The notes under the pieces were generated by a model. The model worked only from the letters and a program-made list of their open reading frames with translations. It made no database searches and was not told the origin of the DNA. Below are positions 8,778 to 18,503 of a stretch of 61,238 bases of DNA, one piece after another (positions within the stretch are counted from its first letter, which is position 1; each line of letters begins with the position of its first letter). The stretch is from assembly GCA_020692235.1 (NCBI GenBank), contig JAIMKU010000005.1:1-61238 (forward strand). The letters are read 5' to 3'. Position numbers and translations under genes: made by a program. This DNA is from Hydrogenophilus sp. GTDB taxonomy: Bacteria; Pseudomonadota; Gammaproteobacteria; Burkholderiales; Thiobacillaceae.

Positions 8778-9746
8778 TCAGTGGTCTCGGTTGACCACGA
8801 AGGCCGGCAATTCTAGCAAAGCCTGCTTGTAAATGCCATCCGGCAAGTAAGTTAACTCGGCGTTGGCCAGCTCGGCCTCCCGCCGCGCGCATTCCATGGT
8901 GTAGTCCAGGGCGCCGGTGGACTGGATGGCCTGCAGTATTAAATCGAATTCGTCTGCATTTCCGTTCTCAATGGCGCGCCGGACGCAAGCGGCCTGTTCC
9001 GGCGCGCCGACGTTCATGACGTGGAGTAGTGGCAGGGTGGGTTTGCCTTCAGCCAGGTCGTCGCCGACGTTTTTGCCAGTGACCTCAGCATTGCCGGAGT
9101 AATCGAGTACATCGTCCACCAGTTGGAAGGCGGTGCCCAGGTGCATACCGTAACGGCCCAGTGCCGCTTCGACCGAAGCATCCGCACCGCTGACGATGGC
9201 GCCCAGACGGCCGGAGGCCTCGAACAGCTTGGCCGTCTTGTAGTGGATGACTTGAAGATAGGCCGCCACGGTGATGTTCGGGTCGTTGCAGTTCATGAGT
9301 TGCAGGACCTCGCCCTCGGCGATGGTGTTGGTAGCGTCGGCCAGCACTTCCATGATGTGCATATCACGCACCCCGACCATCATCTGGAAGGCGCGCGAAT
9401 AGAGAAAATCGCCGACCAGGATACTGGTGGGGTTGCCGAACACGGCATTGGCCGTATCCCGGCCCCGGCGCAGCGCGGAGGCATCGACCACGTCGTCGTG
9501 CAGCAGGGTCGCTGTGTGGATGAATTCCACCACGGCGGCGAGTTCGTGATGATGGCTGCCTTGATAACCCAACGCCTTGGCGCACAGCACCACCATGGCC
9601 GGCCGCAGTCGCTTGCCGCCGGCGGCAATGATGTATTCTGCTACTTGACGGATTAGAACCACTTCGGAATGCAGTCGCGCGCGGATGACTCGGTCCACTT
9701 CGGACATGTCGGCGCTTAATAGATCGGTCAGTGGATTGGTGGTCAC
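8778..9746 (-). CDS. ispB: Octaprenyl/polyprenyl diphosphate synthase
   Basis: This 322-residue trans-prenyltransferase makes the isoprenoid side chain of ubiquinone by adding isopentenyl diphosphate units to an allylic primer. Both aspartate-rich motifs are visible: DDVVD at residues 84-88 (first, followed by two arginines) and DDVLD at 211-215 (second). Length matches the family. It is transcribed divergently from yceD, and tRNA-Pro(CGG) follows 9 nt downstream. Chain length (C40 is usual in this lineage) cannot be read from the sequence. Confidence 0.93.
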   Translation of the reverse strand: MTTNPLTDLLSADMSEVDRVIRARLHSEVVLIRQVAEYIIAAGGKRLRPAMVVLCAKALGYQGSHHHELAAVVEFIHTATLLHDDVVDASALRRGRDTANAVFGNPTSILVGDFLYSRAFQMMVGVRDMHIMEVLADATNTIAEGEVLQLMNCNDPNITVAAYLQVIHYKTAKLFEASGRLGAIVSGADASVEAALGRYGMHLGTAFQLVDDVLDYSGNAEVTGKNVGDDLAEGKPTLPLLHVMNVGAPEQAACVRRAIENGNADEFDLILQAIQSTGALDYTMECARREAELANAELTYLPDGIYKQALLELPAFVVNRDH

Positions 9747-9848
9747 GCGGAAGATACTAAAGTTACCGTGGGTCGGAGGCGGTTAAAGGGTGAACGTCGG
9801 GCCGTTGGTTGTAAAACGCCCGGCTACTGGCTTATTCGATTGCGGCGG

Positions 9849-9854
9849 ATTATC
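9849..9854 (-). promoter_or_regulatory. Candidate extended -10 for ispB
   Basis: On the minus strand TGCGATAAT (an extended -10 box) lies about 100 nt upstream of the ispB start. No good -35 is seen at 17 bp. Weak prediction. Confidence 0.35.
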
Positions 9855-9917
9855 GCATGTTTTTAGAGTGCGTCTTCTGCTCCGCAGGCCAATAACGAGT
9901 TGGTAGCAGACTTGGTT

Positions 9918-9946
9918 TTGACATAAAAACCTAAAAAGTTTAGTAT
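9918..9946 (+). promoter_or_regulatory. Sigma-70 promoter of the yceD-rpmF-plsX-fab operon
   Basis: TTGACA (9918-9923) and TAGTAT (9941-9946) are separated by exactly 17 bp. Transcription would start at about 9952-9954, only 3-5 nt before the yceD ATG at 9957. Confidence 0.75.
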
Positions 9947-9956
9947 CCGCGCCCTT

Positions 9957-10391
9957 ATGCTCGCACGGTCGACGGTTGATTCCCTACGTTTCGCTTACGC
10001 CGGCGAAAGCATCGCCGGCGAAGTGCCGCTCGCCAAGCTTGGTCGGCTTGTAGATAGTTTGACTTCGGCCGAGGGAAAAGTCCGTTTCAGTCTGCAAGGT
10101 GGCATGGACTCGGGGCGGCCGGTTTTACGTTTGCAAGTCGATGCGGCGGTGATGTTGCGTTGCCAATATTGTCTTGATCCGTATCGGCACGAACTGCGGA
10201 TCGAACGGGTTCTGCCGCTGGCTCGCAATGAAGCGGAGTTGGCGCGTTGGGAACGAGACGATCCGCTGTTGGATGCGTTGCTGGTGGACCCGTCGCTGGA
10301 TGTTCTGGCGTTGGTGGAAGACGAAATTTTACTCAGCCTGCCCGTGGTGCCCCGGCATTTGGAGGGTGATTGCGGTAGTGCTGGTGCTTAA
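9957..10391 (+). CDS. yceD: DUF177 / YceD family protein (23S rRNA accumulation)
   Basis: A 144-residue member of the YceD (DUF177) family, which almost always precedes rpmF and is linked to 23S rRNA accumulation or ribosome assembly. The conserved paired cysteines are at residues 69 and 72 (RCQYCLDPY), and the C-terminus is acidic with a VEDEILLSLPVVP block, as in the family. ATG 9957 is the family-like start (MLARSTVDSLRF). There is no room for a ribosome binding site between the predicted transcription start and this ATG, so the message may be leaderless. It heads the operon with L32 and fatty-acid genes. Confidence 0.88.
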   Translation: MLARSTVDSLRFAYAGESIAGEVPLAKLGRLVDSLTSAEGKVRFSLQGGMDSGRPVLRLQVDAAVMLRCQYCLDPYRHELRIERVLPLARNEAELARWERDDPLLDALLVDPSLDVLALVEDEILLSLPVVPRHLEGDCGSAGA

Positions 10392-10412
10392 GTTTTTGCA
10401 AGGAGTTACAAC

Positions 10413-10598
10413 ATGGCTGTTCAGCAGAATAAGAAGTCCCCGTCCAAACGCGGCATGCACCGCGCCCATGACTTTCTGACCAATCCGCCGACGGCGGTGG
10501 AACCGACCACCGGCGAGGTGCACCTGCGTCACCATATCAGCCCAAATGGCTATTATCGTGGCCGTAAAGTGGTCGATACCAAGGCTGACAACTCCTGA
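10413..10598 (+). CDS. rpmF: 50S ribosomal protein L32
   Basis: A basic 61-residue protein with the L32 N-terminus [20 protein letters not shown] and a C-terminal [15 protein letters not shown] block. AAGGAG stands about 9 nt before the ATG. It lies 21 nt after yceD and ahead of plsX, the conserved arrangement that ties ribosome supply to membrane lipid synthesis. The zinc-binding cysteines found in some L32 forms are absent, so this is the zinc-free form. Confidence 0.95.
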   Translation: MAVQQNKKSPSKRGMHRAHDFLTNPPTAVEPTTGEVHLRHHISPNGYYRGRKVVDTKADNS

Positions 10599-10642
10599 GT
10601 CATTTCCCGCAACGATGCCCGTTCTGAATGGGCATAGCGGAT

Positions 10643-11692
10643 ATGCGCGAAATTAATATCGCCATCGATGCCATGGGGGGCGATCACGCCCCCCATATTA
10701 CTGTCCAGGCCGCGCTTGAGGTTTTGGAACAGGAACAGGGCGTCAATATCATTCTGGTCGGTCTGGAGGGGGTTCTTGCTGCCGAGTTGCGGGCGCACAA
10801 GGCCGTTATTGGACCGCGTCTTCGAATCCATCATGCCTCCGAAGTGGTTACCATGGACGATCCGCTGACGCTCGCACTACGCGGCAAGAAGGATTCATCC
10901 ATGCGCGTGACCGCCGATCTGGTCAAGCGGGGCGAGGCCGGTGCCGGCGTTTCGGCCGGTAACACCGGCGCTCTCATGGCGGTGTCGCGTTTCGTCCTGA
11001 AAACCCTGCCCGGCATTGATCGGCCTGCCATCGCGACAACCCTGCCGAATCAGAAGGGCCGTACCTACATGCTTGACCTGGGCGCGAATGTCGATTGCAC
11101 GCCCGAACACCTGCTGCAATTCGGTATCATGGGTTCGGCCCTGGCCGCCGTTACCGAACATAAGGAAGCCCCTAGCGTCGGCTTACTGAACATCGGCGAG
11201 GAGGCGATCAAAGGCAACGATATTGTCAAGCAGGCCGGCGAACTGCTGGGCGCCAGCGGTCTGAATTTCCATGGCAACGTCGAAGGTGACGACATTTACA
11301 AGGGAACCGTGGATGTTGTGGTCTGTGACGGTTTCGTCGGTAACGTCGCGCTGAAGACCTCGGAAGGGTTGGCAAAATTGATTACCGAGGAACTGCGCCG
11401 TCAGTTCAAACGCAATGTTTTCTCGCGCCTGGCGGGGCTCATCGCCCTGCCGGTGATCCAGGCCTTCAAACGCAAAATGGACCCGCGTTCTTATAACGGC
11501 GCCACGTTGCTGGGCCTCAACGGCATCATTATCAAGAGCCATGGCTCGGCCGACGTGTTCGCTTATCGACACGCCATTCTGCAAGCTATCGAGGAAGTGC
11601 GTGGCGGTTTGCTGCGCCGGATCGCCGACCAGGTCGGCGCCTACAATTCCACCCATGTGCAACATGAACAAGAAGAAGGGATCGTGGCGTGA
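10643..11692 (+). CDS. plsX: Phosphate acyltransferase PlsX
   Basis: PlsX converts acyl-ACP and phosphate to acyl-phosphate, the acyl donor for glycerol-3-phosphate acylation in phospholipid synthesis; it acts at the inner face of the membrane. The protein is about 349 residues with the typical start [18 protein letters not shown] and [10 protein letters not shown] and DLGANVDC blocks. An upstream in-frame ATG at 10628 would add five residues; the start at 10643 matches family length better. The stop overlaps the fabH GTG by 4 nt (11689-11692). Confidence 0.95.
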   Translation: MREINIAIDAMGGDHAPHITVQAALEVLEQEQGVNIILVGLEGVLAAELRAHKAVIGPRLRIHHASEVVTMDDPLTLALRGKKDSSMRVTADLVKRGEAGAGVSAGNTGALMAVSRFVLKTLPGIDRPAIATTLPNQKGRTYMLDLGANVDCTPEHLLQFGIMGSALAAVTEHKEAPSVGLLNIGEEAIKGNDIVKQAGELLGASGLNFHGNVEGDDIYKGTVDVVVCDGFVGNVALKTSEGLAKLITEELRRQFKRNVFSRLAGLIALPVIQAFKRKMDPRSYNGATLLGLNGIIIKSHGSADVFAYRHAILQAIEEVRGGLLRRIADQVGAYNSTHVQHEQEEGIVA

Positions 11693-12666
11693 ATGATGAC
11701 TCTAAAATGATTTATTCCAGGGTGATCGGCACGGGCAGCTATTTGCCCGCCAAGGTCCTGACCAACGCCGATCTGGAAAAGCAGATAGAGACCAACGATG
11801 CCTGGATCGTCGAACGTACCGGCATCCGGGAACGCTATATTGCCGCCGAGGGTGAGCTGACCAGCGACTTGGCCCTCAAGGCGGCCGAAAAGGCCATCGA
11901 AGCCGCCGCTATCGATGCCGCCGAAATCGGCCTCATCATCGTCGCCACCACCACACCGGACCGGGTTTTTCCGAGTACGGCCTGCGCGCTCCAGGCTAAA
12001 TTGGGTATCGAGAACGGCTGCCCGGCCTTCGACGTGCAGGCGGTATGCAGCGGCTTTATCTATGCCATAACCATAGCCAACCAATTCATCCAGTCCGGCC
12101 AGGTCAAACATGCCCTGGTGGTCGGCGCCGAAACCCTGTCGCGCATCACCGACTGGACGGATCGCGGCAACTGCATCCTGTGGGGCGATGGCGCTGGCGC
12201 CATCGTTCTCGGGGCGGGCCTGACGCCAGGCCTGATCTCGACCCACATCCATGCCGACGGTCGCTATCAGGACCTGCTGTTTGTCGATGGTGGCGTCTCC
12301 CTGAAAAAGGCGGGGGAGAGCTATATACACATGTCCGGTAACGCCGTTTTCAAGATGGCGGTGAAGACCCTGGACGCCATCGTCGACGAGACCTTGGCAG
12401 CGAATGGTCTGGTCAAGGACGACGTCGACTGGCTGGTGCCGCACCAAGCCAACATCCGCATCATCCAGGCCACCGCGAAGAAGTTGGGCATGGGTATGGA
12501 AAATGTCGTGGTGACCGTCGATCGACAAGGCAATACCTCGGCCGCATCCATCCCGCTGGCCTTCGATACCGCGGTGCGGGACGGCCGCATCAAGCCCGGT
12601 GAAACCGTTTTGATGGAAGCCTTCGGCGGCGGCTTCACCTGGGGTTCGGTACTGCTGCGGTTCTAA
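11689..12666 (+). CDS. fabH: Beta-ketoacyl-ACP synthase III
   Basis: FabH starts each fatty acid by condensing an acyl-CoA primer with malonyl-ACP. The Cys-His-Asn triad is visible: Cys120 ([10 protein letters not shown]), His252 (VPHQANIR) and Asn282 (GNTSAAS). GTG 11689 is chosen because GAAGGG lies 8 nt upstream and it overlaps the plsX stop (GTGA); a later ATG at 11707 (MIYSRVIG) is closer to the N-terminus of many homologues but has no ribosome binding site. Third gene of the lipid operon. Confidence 0.95.
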   Translation: MNDDSKMIYSRVIGTGSYLPAKVLTNADLEKQIETNDAWIVERTGIRERYIAAEGELTSDLALKAAEKAIEAAAIDAAEIGLIIVATTTPDRVFPSTACALQAKLGIENGCPAFDVQAVCSGFIYAITIANQFIQSGQVKHALVVGAETLSRITDWTDRGNCILWGDGAGAIVLGAGLTPGLISTHIHADGRYQDLLFVDGGVSLKKAGESYIHMSGNAVFKMAVKTLDAIVDETLAANGLVKDDVDWLVPHQANIRIIQATAKKLGMGMENVVVTVDRQGNTSAASIPLAFDTAVRDGRIKPGETVLMEAFGGGFTWGSVLLRF

Positions 12667-12683
12667 AAAACAGGTTCAAGAAC

Positions 12684-13607
12684 ATGACGCTTGCTTTCGT
12701 ATTTCCAGGCCAAGGTTCGCAATCGGTCGGCATGATGGCCGCCTACGGCGACGCTGCGGCGATTCGCGATACCTTTGCCGAGGCCTCCGACGCATTGGCC
12801 ATCGATCTGACCAGGATGGTCGCCGAAGGCCCGGCCGAGGCCCTTAACCAGACTGTAAATACTCAGCCCGCGATGCTTGCCGCCGGGGTCGCCGTTTATC
12901 GTCTCTGGCTGGCCCAGGGCGGCGCGCAACCCGCGCTGATGGCCGGCCACAGCTTGGGCGAGTACACCGCGCTGACCTGCGCTGGCGCCCTGAATTTCGC
13001 CGCTGCCCTGAAACTGGTGCGCCTGCGCGCCGAGGCCATGCAATCGGCCGTTCCCGAGGGCGTTGGCGCCATGGCGGCGGTGCTGGGACTGGACGACGAT
13101 GCCGTGCGCGCGGTCTGTGCCGATGCAGCTCAGGGCGACGTGTTGGCGGCGGTCAACTTCAACTCGCCCGGTCAGGTGGTCATTGCCGGTCACAAAGCGG
13201 CTGTCGACCGGGGTTGCGCCCTGGCCAAGCAAAGGGGCGCCAAGCGGGCATTGCCGTTGCCGGTTTCGGTGCCGTCCCACTGTGCACTGATGCGGCCGGC
13301 GGCTGAGAAATTGCTCGCCGCCATGAATGACATTGAGGTCGGAACCCCCACCGTGCCGGTGATCCACAACGCCGATGTGGCCGCGTATAGCGACCCGGCG
13401 GCGATCCGTGATGCCTTGGCGCGCCAGCTCTATAGCCCGGTGCGTTGGGTCGAATCGATGCAGGCCTTCGCCGCTCAGGGTGTTACACGGATCGCCGAAT
13501 GCGGTCCCGGAAAGATACTCACCGGCCTCAACAAGCGAATTTTGGACCATGTGCCGACCGTGGCGCTGGTGGATGCTGGCGCCATCGCGAGTGCGCTGGA
13601 ACAGTGA
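12684..13607 (+). CDS. fabD: Malonyl-CoA:ACP transacylase
   Basis: FabD loads malonyl groups onto ACP for chain elongation. It has 307 residues, starting MTLAFVFPGQGSQSVGMM. The nucleophile serine is Ser90 in AGHSLGEY and the catalytic histidine is His199 in VPSHCAL; QPAMLA is also conserved. It starts 17 nt after fabH. The 94-nt spacer to fabG holds an inverted repeat, unusual in an otherwise compact operon. Confidence 0.95.
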   Translation: MTLAFVFPGQGSQSVGMMAAYGDAAAIRDTFAEASDALAIDLTRMVAEGPAEALNQTVNTQPAMLAAGVAVYRLWLAQGGAQPALMAGHSLGEYTALTCAGALNFAAALKLVRLRAEAMQSAVPEGVGAMAAVLGLDDDAVRAVCADAAQGDVLAAVNFNSPGQVVIAGHKAAVDRGCALAKQRGAKRALPLPVSVPSHCALMRPAAEKLLAAMNDIEVGTPTVPVIHNADVAAYSDPAAIRDALARQLYSPVRWVESMQAFAAQGVTRIAECGPGKILTGLNKRILDHVPTVALVDAGAIASALEQ

Positions 13608-13610
13608 CGC

Positions 13611-13675
13611 GTGACAAAGTTATGAGTGACGAGTCTTGTCGAGCGGCTACGCTGCGCTGTCTGTCACTTTGTCAC
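13611..13675. repeat. Inverted repeat rich in GTGAC in the fabD-fabG spacer
   Basis: GTGACAAAGT (13611-13620) pairs perfectly with ACTTTGTCAC (13666-13675). Further GTGAC/GTCAC copies lie at 13604, 13626 and 13663. It could attenuate or stabilise the message between fabD and fabG; function not known. Confidence 0.55.
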
Positions 13676-13701
13676 CCTGACACTGACTTAGGAGATTGAA
13701 G

Positions 13702-14439
13702 ATGCAAGGAAAGATTGCGCTGGTCACCGGCGCCAGCCGGGGCATCGGCCAGGCCATACTGCATGAACTGGCTGGCCGTGGCGCCTATGCCGTCGGCACT
13801 GCCACCAGCGAAACGGGCGTGGCGGCGATAGGCGCAGCGCTGGCTGCTGCCGGTCTGAAAGGCGAAGGCCGGTTGCTGAACGTCAACGATGCCGCCGCCT
13901 GCGAGGGGTTGGTCGATGACATCGTCAAGGCGCACGGCAAATTGGACGTGCTGGTCAACAACGCCGGCATCACCCGCGACACCTTGCTGATGCGGATGAA
14001 GGAGGAAGATTGGGACGCGGTTATTCAGACCAATCTGACCTCGGTGTTCCGTCTTTCCAAGGCGGCGATCAAGCCGATGATGAAGGCCCGCACCGGCCAC
14101 ATCGTCAGCATCGCCTCGGTGGTGGGTGCCATGGGCAACCCCGGCCAGACCAACTATGCCGCCGCCAAGGCCGGCATGGTGGGTTTCTCCAAAACCCTGG
14201 CCAGGGAAGTTGGCAGCCGCGGCATCACCGTCAACTGCGTCGCGCCCGGTTTCATCGACACCGATATGACCCGCGCCCTGCCCGATGCCCAGCGCCAGGC
14301 CTTGTTGCAGCATATCCCGCTGGGCCGTCTGGGCAGCGTCAAGGACATCGCCCTGGCCGTGGCCTTCCTGGCCTCTGACCAGGCCAGCTACATCACTGGC
14401 GCCACGCTCCACGTGAATGGCGGTATGTATATGGATTAG
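13702..14439 (+). CDS. fabG: 3-oxoacyl-ACP reductase
   Basis: FabG reduces 3-oxoacyl-ACP with NADPH in the first reductive step of elongation. This 245-residue short-chain dehydrogenase has the Rossmann motif TGASRGIG (residues 9-16), NNAG (87-90) and the Ser139-Tyr152-Lys156 catalytic set (YAAAK). ATG 13702 is preceded by TTAGGAG at 7 nt, which decides the start over a TTG six bases upstream. It sits between fabD and acpP. Confidence 0.95.
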   Translation: MQGKIALVTGASRGIGQAILHELAGRGAYAVGTATSETGVAAIGAALAAAGLKGEGRLLNVNDAAACEGLVDDIVKAHGKLDVLVNNAGITRDTLLMRMKEEDWDAVIQTNLTSVFRLSKAAIKPMMKARTGHIVSIASVVGAMGNPGQTNYAAAKAGMVGFSKTLAREVGSRGITVNCVAPGFIDTDMTRALPDAQRQALLQHIPLGRLGSVKDIALAVAFLASDQASYITGATLHVNGGMYMD

Positions 14440-14476
14440 CGGGCTTTTTCGGCCGATTCACCAAATAAGCCGAATT

Positions 14477-14485
14477 TGCTAGAAT
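14477..14485 (+). promoter_or_regulatory. Candidate extended -10 promoter for acpP
   Basis: TGCTAGAAT (TGn plus TAGAAT at 14480-14485) lies 82 nt before acpP, with only a poor -35 (TTCACC). A separate acpP promoter is common in proteobacteria because ACP is needed in large amounts. Confidence 0.45.
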
Positions 14486-14566
14486 GCCACGGTTTTTCAG
14501 CGGTTCCGATGTCTTAAGTATCCAGTATCGGAATCTTGTCCTTACCCTTTAGGGAGCTTTACGTAA

Positions 14567-14803
14567 ATGAGCGATATAGAACAACGTGTCAAGAAAATCG
14601 TAGCCGAGCAACTGGGCGCCAACGAAGCGGACGTCAAGCTGGAGTCCTCCTTCGTCAACGATCTGGGTGCCGACTCTCTTGATACGGTGGAATTGGTGAT
14701 GGCCCTGGAAGAAGAGTTCGAGTGCGAAATTCCGGACGAAGAGGCCGAGAAAATCACCAGCGTTCAGCAAGCCGTCGACTACGTCAACGCCCATCTGGGC
14801 TGA
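14567..14803 (+). CDS. acpP: Acyl carrier protein
   Basis: A 78-residue acidic ACP. The phosphopantetheine attachment serine is Ser37 in [10 protein letters not shown]. It carries the growing acyl chain between Fab enzymes in the cytoplasm. The ATG has AGGGAG 9-13 nt upstream. A 127-nt gap after fabG probably holds its own promoter, and fabF follows after 22 nt. Confidence 0.97.
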   Translation: MSDIEQRVKKIVAEQLGANEADVKLESSFVNDLGADSLDTVELVMALEEEFECEIPDEEAEKITSVQQAVDYVNAHLG

Positions 14804-14825
14804 AATCAACCGCTTAGGAGTCCCA

Positions 14826-16064
14826 TTGTCCAAGCGCAGAGTTGTTGTTACCGGCCTGGGCGTCATTTCCCCGGTCGGCAATTCCGTGGTCGAGGTCTGG
14901 CAAAATCTGCTGGCTGGCCGTTCCGGTATCGTGCGCATCAGCAAGTTCGATGCGTCCGCCATGGCCTCGCAGATCGCCGGCGAGGTCCAGAACTTTGATG
15001 TAGCCAAATACCTGTCAGCCAAGGAAGCCCGCCGTATGGGCCTCTTTATTCAATACGGGCTGGCGGCCGGTATCGATGCCATCAAGGATTCCGGCATCGA
15101 GGTGACCGATGCCAACCGCGAACGGATCGGGGTCAATATCGGTTCTGGTATCGGCGGCCTGCCGCTGATCGAGGAGACCCATTCGACCTATCTGGCCGAC
15201 GGACCGAGGAAGATATCGCCGTTCTTCATCCCCGGGTCCATCATCAACATGATCTCCGGCAACCTGTCCATCATGTTCGGCCTGCAAGGGCCTAATCTGG
15301 CGATGGTCACGGCGTGCAGCACCGGTACCCATGCCATCGGCGAATCCGCCCGGATGATCGAGTACGGCGATGCCGATATGATGGTGGCCGGCGGCGCCGA
15401 GGCGGCGGTCTGCCCGTTGGCGGTCGGCGGCTTCTCCTCGGCCCGTGCCCTGTCTACGCGCAACGCCGATCCGGCCGCCGCCTGTCGGCCATGGGACAAG
15501 GATCGCGACGGCTTCGTGCTGGGCGAAGGTGCCGGCGTGCTGGTGTTGGAGGAATATGAACATGCCAAGGCGCGCGGTGCGCGCATCTACTGCGAACTGG
15601 CCGGCTATGGTAAAGGCGCGGATGCCTACCACATAACCGCGCCGAAAGAGGACGGCTCCGGCGCCGCGCGGACCATAACCAACGCGCTCCGGAACGCCGG
15701 CGTCAATCCAGACGCGGTGGACTACATCAATGCCCACGGTACCTCCACGCCGCTGGGCGACCTGGCCGAAACCAGGGCGGTCAAGCTGGCTCTGGGCGAT
15801 CATGCCTACAAGACCATGGTCACGTCCACCAAGTCCATGACCGGTCACCTATTGGGTGCAGCGGGCGGGGTGGAAGCGGTGTTTAGCGCCCTCGTTGTGG
15901 TCAACCAGGCCGTTCCGCCCACCATCAACCTGGCCGAACCCGGCGAAGGTTGCGACCTGGACTATGTGCCCAATACAGCGCGTCAGGCCAGGATCAACGT
16001 GGTGGTATCCAACTCGTTCGGCTTCGGCGGTACAAACGGTAGCCTGGTGTTCCGCCGGATTTGA
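14826..16064 (+). CDS. fabF: Beta-ketoacyl-ACP synthase II
   Basis: FabF elongates acyl-ACP with malonyl-ACP. It has 412 residues and starts at TTG 14826 ([16 protein letters not shown]), supported by TTAGGAG 6 nt upstream and the lack of a better ATG. The nucleophile is Cys164 (TACSTGTHA), with histidines in [11 protein letters not shown] and [11 protein letters not shown]. Directly after acpP, the near-universal arrangement. Confidence 0.95.
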   Translation: MSKRRVVVTGLGVISPVGNSVVEVWQNLLAGRSGIVRISKFDASAMASQIAGEVQNFDVAKYLSAKEARRMGLFIQYGLAAGIDAIKDSGIEVTDANRERIGVNIGSGIGGLPLIEETHSTYLADGPRKISPFFIPGSIINMISGNLSIMFGLQGPNLAMVTACSTGTHAIGESARMIEYGDADMMVAGGAEAAVCPLAVGGFSSARALSTRNADPAAACRPWDKDRDGFVLGEGAGVLVLEEYEHAKARGARIYCELAGYGKGADAYHITAPKEDGSGAARTITNALRNAGVNPDAVDYINAHGTSTPLGDLAETRAVKLALGDHAYKTMVTSTKSMTGHLLGAAGGVEAVFSALVVVNQAVPPTINLAEPGEGCDLDYVPNTARQARINVVVSNSFGFGGTNGSLVFRRI

Positions 16065-16108
16065 TTCGATGCCGGACTATCCCCGTCCGGCCAATTTCCT
16101 TTTAGATC

Positions 16109-16912
16109 ATGTCGTCCAGTGAACCGTTGGTGTTGATTAACGGTTCGCCGGAGGCATCGGTTTCGCCTCTGGATCGTGGCTTGGCCTTCGGCGACGGCGT
16201 ATTCCGCACCATCAGGATGGAAGGCGGTCGGCCGCTATGGTGGCGCGACCATCTCGTCAAACTGGAAAGCGATTGTCGCTGCCTGGGACTGGCCGCGCCC
16301 GAGCCTGGTGTTTGGCAACAGGATATAGCCTGGTTGAGTGCGCGCCGGCCCGATGCCGTCCTTAAGCTGATGGTCACGCGCGGCCCCGGCCCGCGTGGTT
16401 ATTGCCCACCGAATAATCCGTCGTTGACCCGTATTGTCGCCGCCTCGGCACTGCCCGCCTTCCCCGACCCACTCGCAGAGACCGGCATGCGGCTACGAGT
16501 TTGCGACCTCAGGCTGGGACATCAGCCTCGCCTGGCCGGGGTCAAGCACCTCAATCGCCTGGAAAACGTCCTGGCCAGGATGGAGTGGGACGATCCAGCG
16601 ATCGATGAGGGGTTGTTGCTGGATACCGATGGTCTGGCGATCTCGGGGGTGATGAGCAATCTGTTCATTCGTCATGGTGGCGTCTGGCGGACCCCGGCCA
16701 TCGACCGCTGCGGCGTGGCGGGCGTTAGCCGGGGCCGGCTCATAGAACGGCTTGATGTCAAGGTGGACCGATTCGGCCTCGATGCCGTGTTGGCGGCCGA
16801 TTCGGTCTTGCTCAGCAATAGCCTGATCCGGGTACGCTGGGTCTCCGCGTTGGCCGAGCGGCGCTGGTCTCGACCGCCGGATTTCGCTGCCATCCTGGAG
16901 GACTTGCGTTGA
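16109..16912 (+). CDS. pabC: Aminodeoxychorismate lyase
   Basis: A PLP enzyme of fold type IV that releases p-aminobenzoate and pyruvate from aminodeoxychorismate in folate synthesis. It has 267 residues; the family signature DRGLAFGDGVFRTIR lies at 22-36 and the PLP lysine is probably Lys146 (GVKHLNRLENVLAR). It sits between fabF and mltG as in most proteobacteria. Its stop overlaps the TTG start of mltG (16909-16912). Confidence 0.92.
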   Translation: MSSSEPLVLINGSPEASVSPLDRGLAFGDGVFRTIRMEGGRPLWWRDHLVKLESDCRCLGLAAPEPGVWQQDIAWLSARRPDAVLKLMVTRGPGPRGYCPPNNPSLTRIVAASALPAFPDPLAETGMRLRVCDLRLGHQPRLAGVKHLNRLENVLARMEWDDPAIDEGLLLDTDGLAISGVMSNLFIRHGGVWRTPAIDRCGVAGVSRGRLIERLDVKVDRFGLDAVLAADSVLLSNSLIRVRWVSALAERRWSRPPDFAAILEDLR

Positions 16913-17901
16913 TAAAATTAAGTGGCTGCCTGTTGTTGCTGACCATGGTCGCCGGGGTCGTTTGGCTGAGTTGGTATGGCAGCCGGCCGGTGGTGCCGGC
17001 GCGGTTACCTGTGGACCTTTCCATCCTATCGGGGAATTCGCTGAAGGCAGTGGCCCATAACCTGGAGGCCAAGGGCATGATCGAGTATCCGCTGGTGTTT
17101 GTGGCGTTGGGCCGGATACTCGGTCAGGCCAACAAGATCAAGGCGGGAAACTACTTGTTCAACAAGCCGCTGAGTCCCTATCGACTGCTCGACAAGATTA
17201 CCTCGGGTGAGACGCAACTGAGTAAGCTGACGCTGGTGGAGGGCTGGACCTTTCGCCAGATGCGGACAGAACTGGATGGCCGAGCCGATGTCCGTCACGA
17301 CACCAAGGGGATGACCGACGCGGCCATACTCAAGGCCGTGGCGCCGCGTGAAAGCCATCCGGAGGGCCTGTTTTTCCCCGATACCTACTACTTCGATGGC
17401 GGCGACAGCGACCTCAATATCTACCGCCGGGCCTATGACCTGATGCGCAAGCGGCTGGCTGCCGCGTGGCAGGGCAGGGCCTCGGGATTGCCCTATGTAA
17501 CGCCTTATCAAGCGCTGACCATGGCCTCCATCGTGGAAAAGGAAACCGGCACCCCGGACGAACGGCCCTTGATCGCCGCCGTGTTCCTGAATCGGCTGCG
17601 TATTGACATGCCATTGCAGACCGATCCGACGGTCATTTATGGTTTGGGCGACCGTTACGACGGCAACATTCATAAAACGGACCTAGAAAACGATACGCCC
17701 TACAATACCTATACTCGTCGTGGTTTGCCGCCGACGCCGATTGCGTTACCGAGCGAACTGGCCATGGTCGCAGTATTGCATCCGGCGACCAGCAAGGCGC
17801 TCTACTTCGTCGCCAAGGGCGGCGGCCGACACCAGTTCTCCAATACCCTTGACGAGCATAATCGCGCGGTTTATCGCTATCAGATAAAGGGCGGGGCATG
17901 A
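16909..17901 (+). CDS. mltG: Endolytic murein transglycosylase MltG
   Basis: MltG cleaves nascent glycan strands at the inner membrane and is thought to set strand length. It has 330 residues: an N-terminal transmembrane segment (about 5-22), a LysM-like part, and the YceG catalytic domain with Glu210 in [10 protein letters not shown]. The C-terminal [17 protein letters not shown] block is typical. The start is TTG 16909, overlapping the pabC stop (TTGA); the end overlaps tmk by 4 nt. Confidence 0.93.
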   Translation: MIKLSGCLLLLTMVAGVVWLSWYGSRPVVPARLPVDLSILSGNSLKAVAHNLEAKGMIEYPLVFVALGRILGQANKIKAGNYLFNKPLSPYRLLDKITSGETQLSKLTLVEGWTFRQMRTELDGRADVRHDTKGMTDAAILKAVAPRESHPEGLFFPDTYYFDGGDSDLNIYRRAYDLMRKRLAAAWQGRASGLPYVTPYQALTMASIVEKETGTPDERPLIAAVFLNRLRIDMPLQTDPTVIYGLGDRYDGNIHKTDLENDTPYNTYTRRGLPPTPIALPSELAMVAVLHPATSKALYFVAKGGGRHQFSNTLDEHNRAVYRYQIKGGA

Positions 17902-18503
17902 GTGGTTTATTTATCACCCTGGAAGGCATCGACGGGGCCGGCAAGAGCAGCCATGTAGAGTGGCTGGCGGAACGCTTCCGTGCCTTGGGCCGCAACGTGG
18001 TGCTGACTCGCGAACCTGGCGGTACGCCGCTCGGCGAACGACTCCGGGAGATCGTCCTGCATCTGCCCATGCATCCGGACACCGAGACGCTCATCATGTT
18101 CGCCGCCCGGAGCGAGCACCTAGAACAGGTTATCCGGCCGGGTCTGGCGCGGGGCGATGTGGTCATCTCGGACCGTTTCACCGACGCCAGTTTTGCCTAT
18201 CAGGGCGGCGGTCGCGGGCTCTCGGAGGCCCGGCTGGAGATACTGGAAGGTTGGGTGCAAGGCGATTTGCAGCCCGATCTGACGTTCTTGTTCGATGTGC
18301 CTAACGACGTGGCCCAGGCCCGTTTGAACGCAACCCGCGCGCCGGATCGTTTCGAGCTGGAAAAGATGGATTTTCACGCCCGGGTCAGGGCCGCCTACCT
18401 GAGCCGGGCCAGGCGTTTCCCGGACCGGGTCCGGGTTATCGATGGCAGCCGGACGTTGGCTGAGGTTCGTACCCGGTTGGCGGCAATAGTGGAGGCGTTG
18501 TGA
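17898..18503 (+). CDS. tmk: Thymidylate kinase
   Basis: Phosphorylates dTMP to dTDP. It has 201 residues: P-loop [11 protein letters not shown] (9-19), the DR motif [15 protein letters not shown] and a lid region. It overlaps mltG by ATGA and holB by GTGA, so the three genes are translationally coupled. The pabC-mltG-tmk-holB order is widely conserved. Confidence 0.95.
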   Translation: MSGLFITLEGIDGAGKSSHVEWLAERFRALGRNVVLTREPGGTPLGERLREIVLHLPMHPDTETLIMFAARSEHLEQVIRPGLARGDVVISDRFTDASFAYQGGGRGLSEARLEILEGWVQGDLQPDLTFLFDVPNDVAQARLNATRAPDRFELEKMDFHARVRAAYLSRARRFPDRVRVIDGSRTLAEVRTRLAAIVEAL

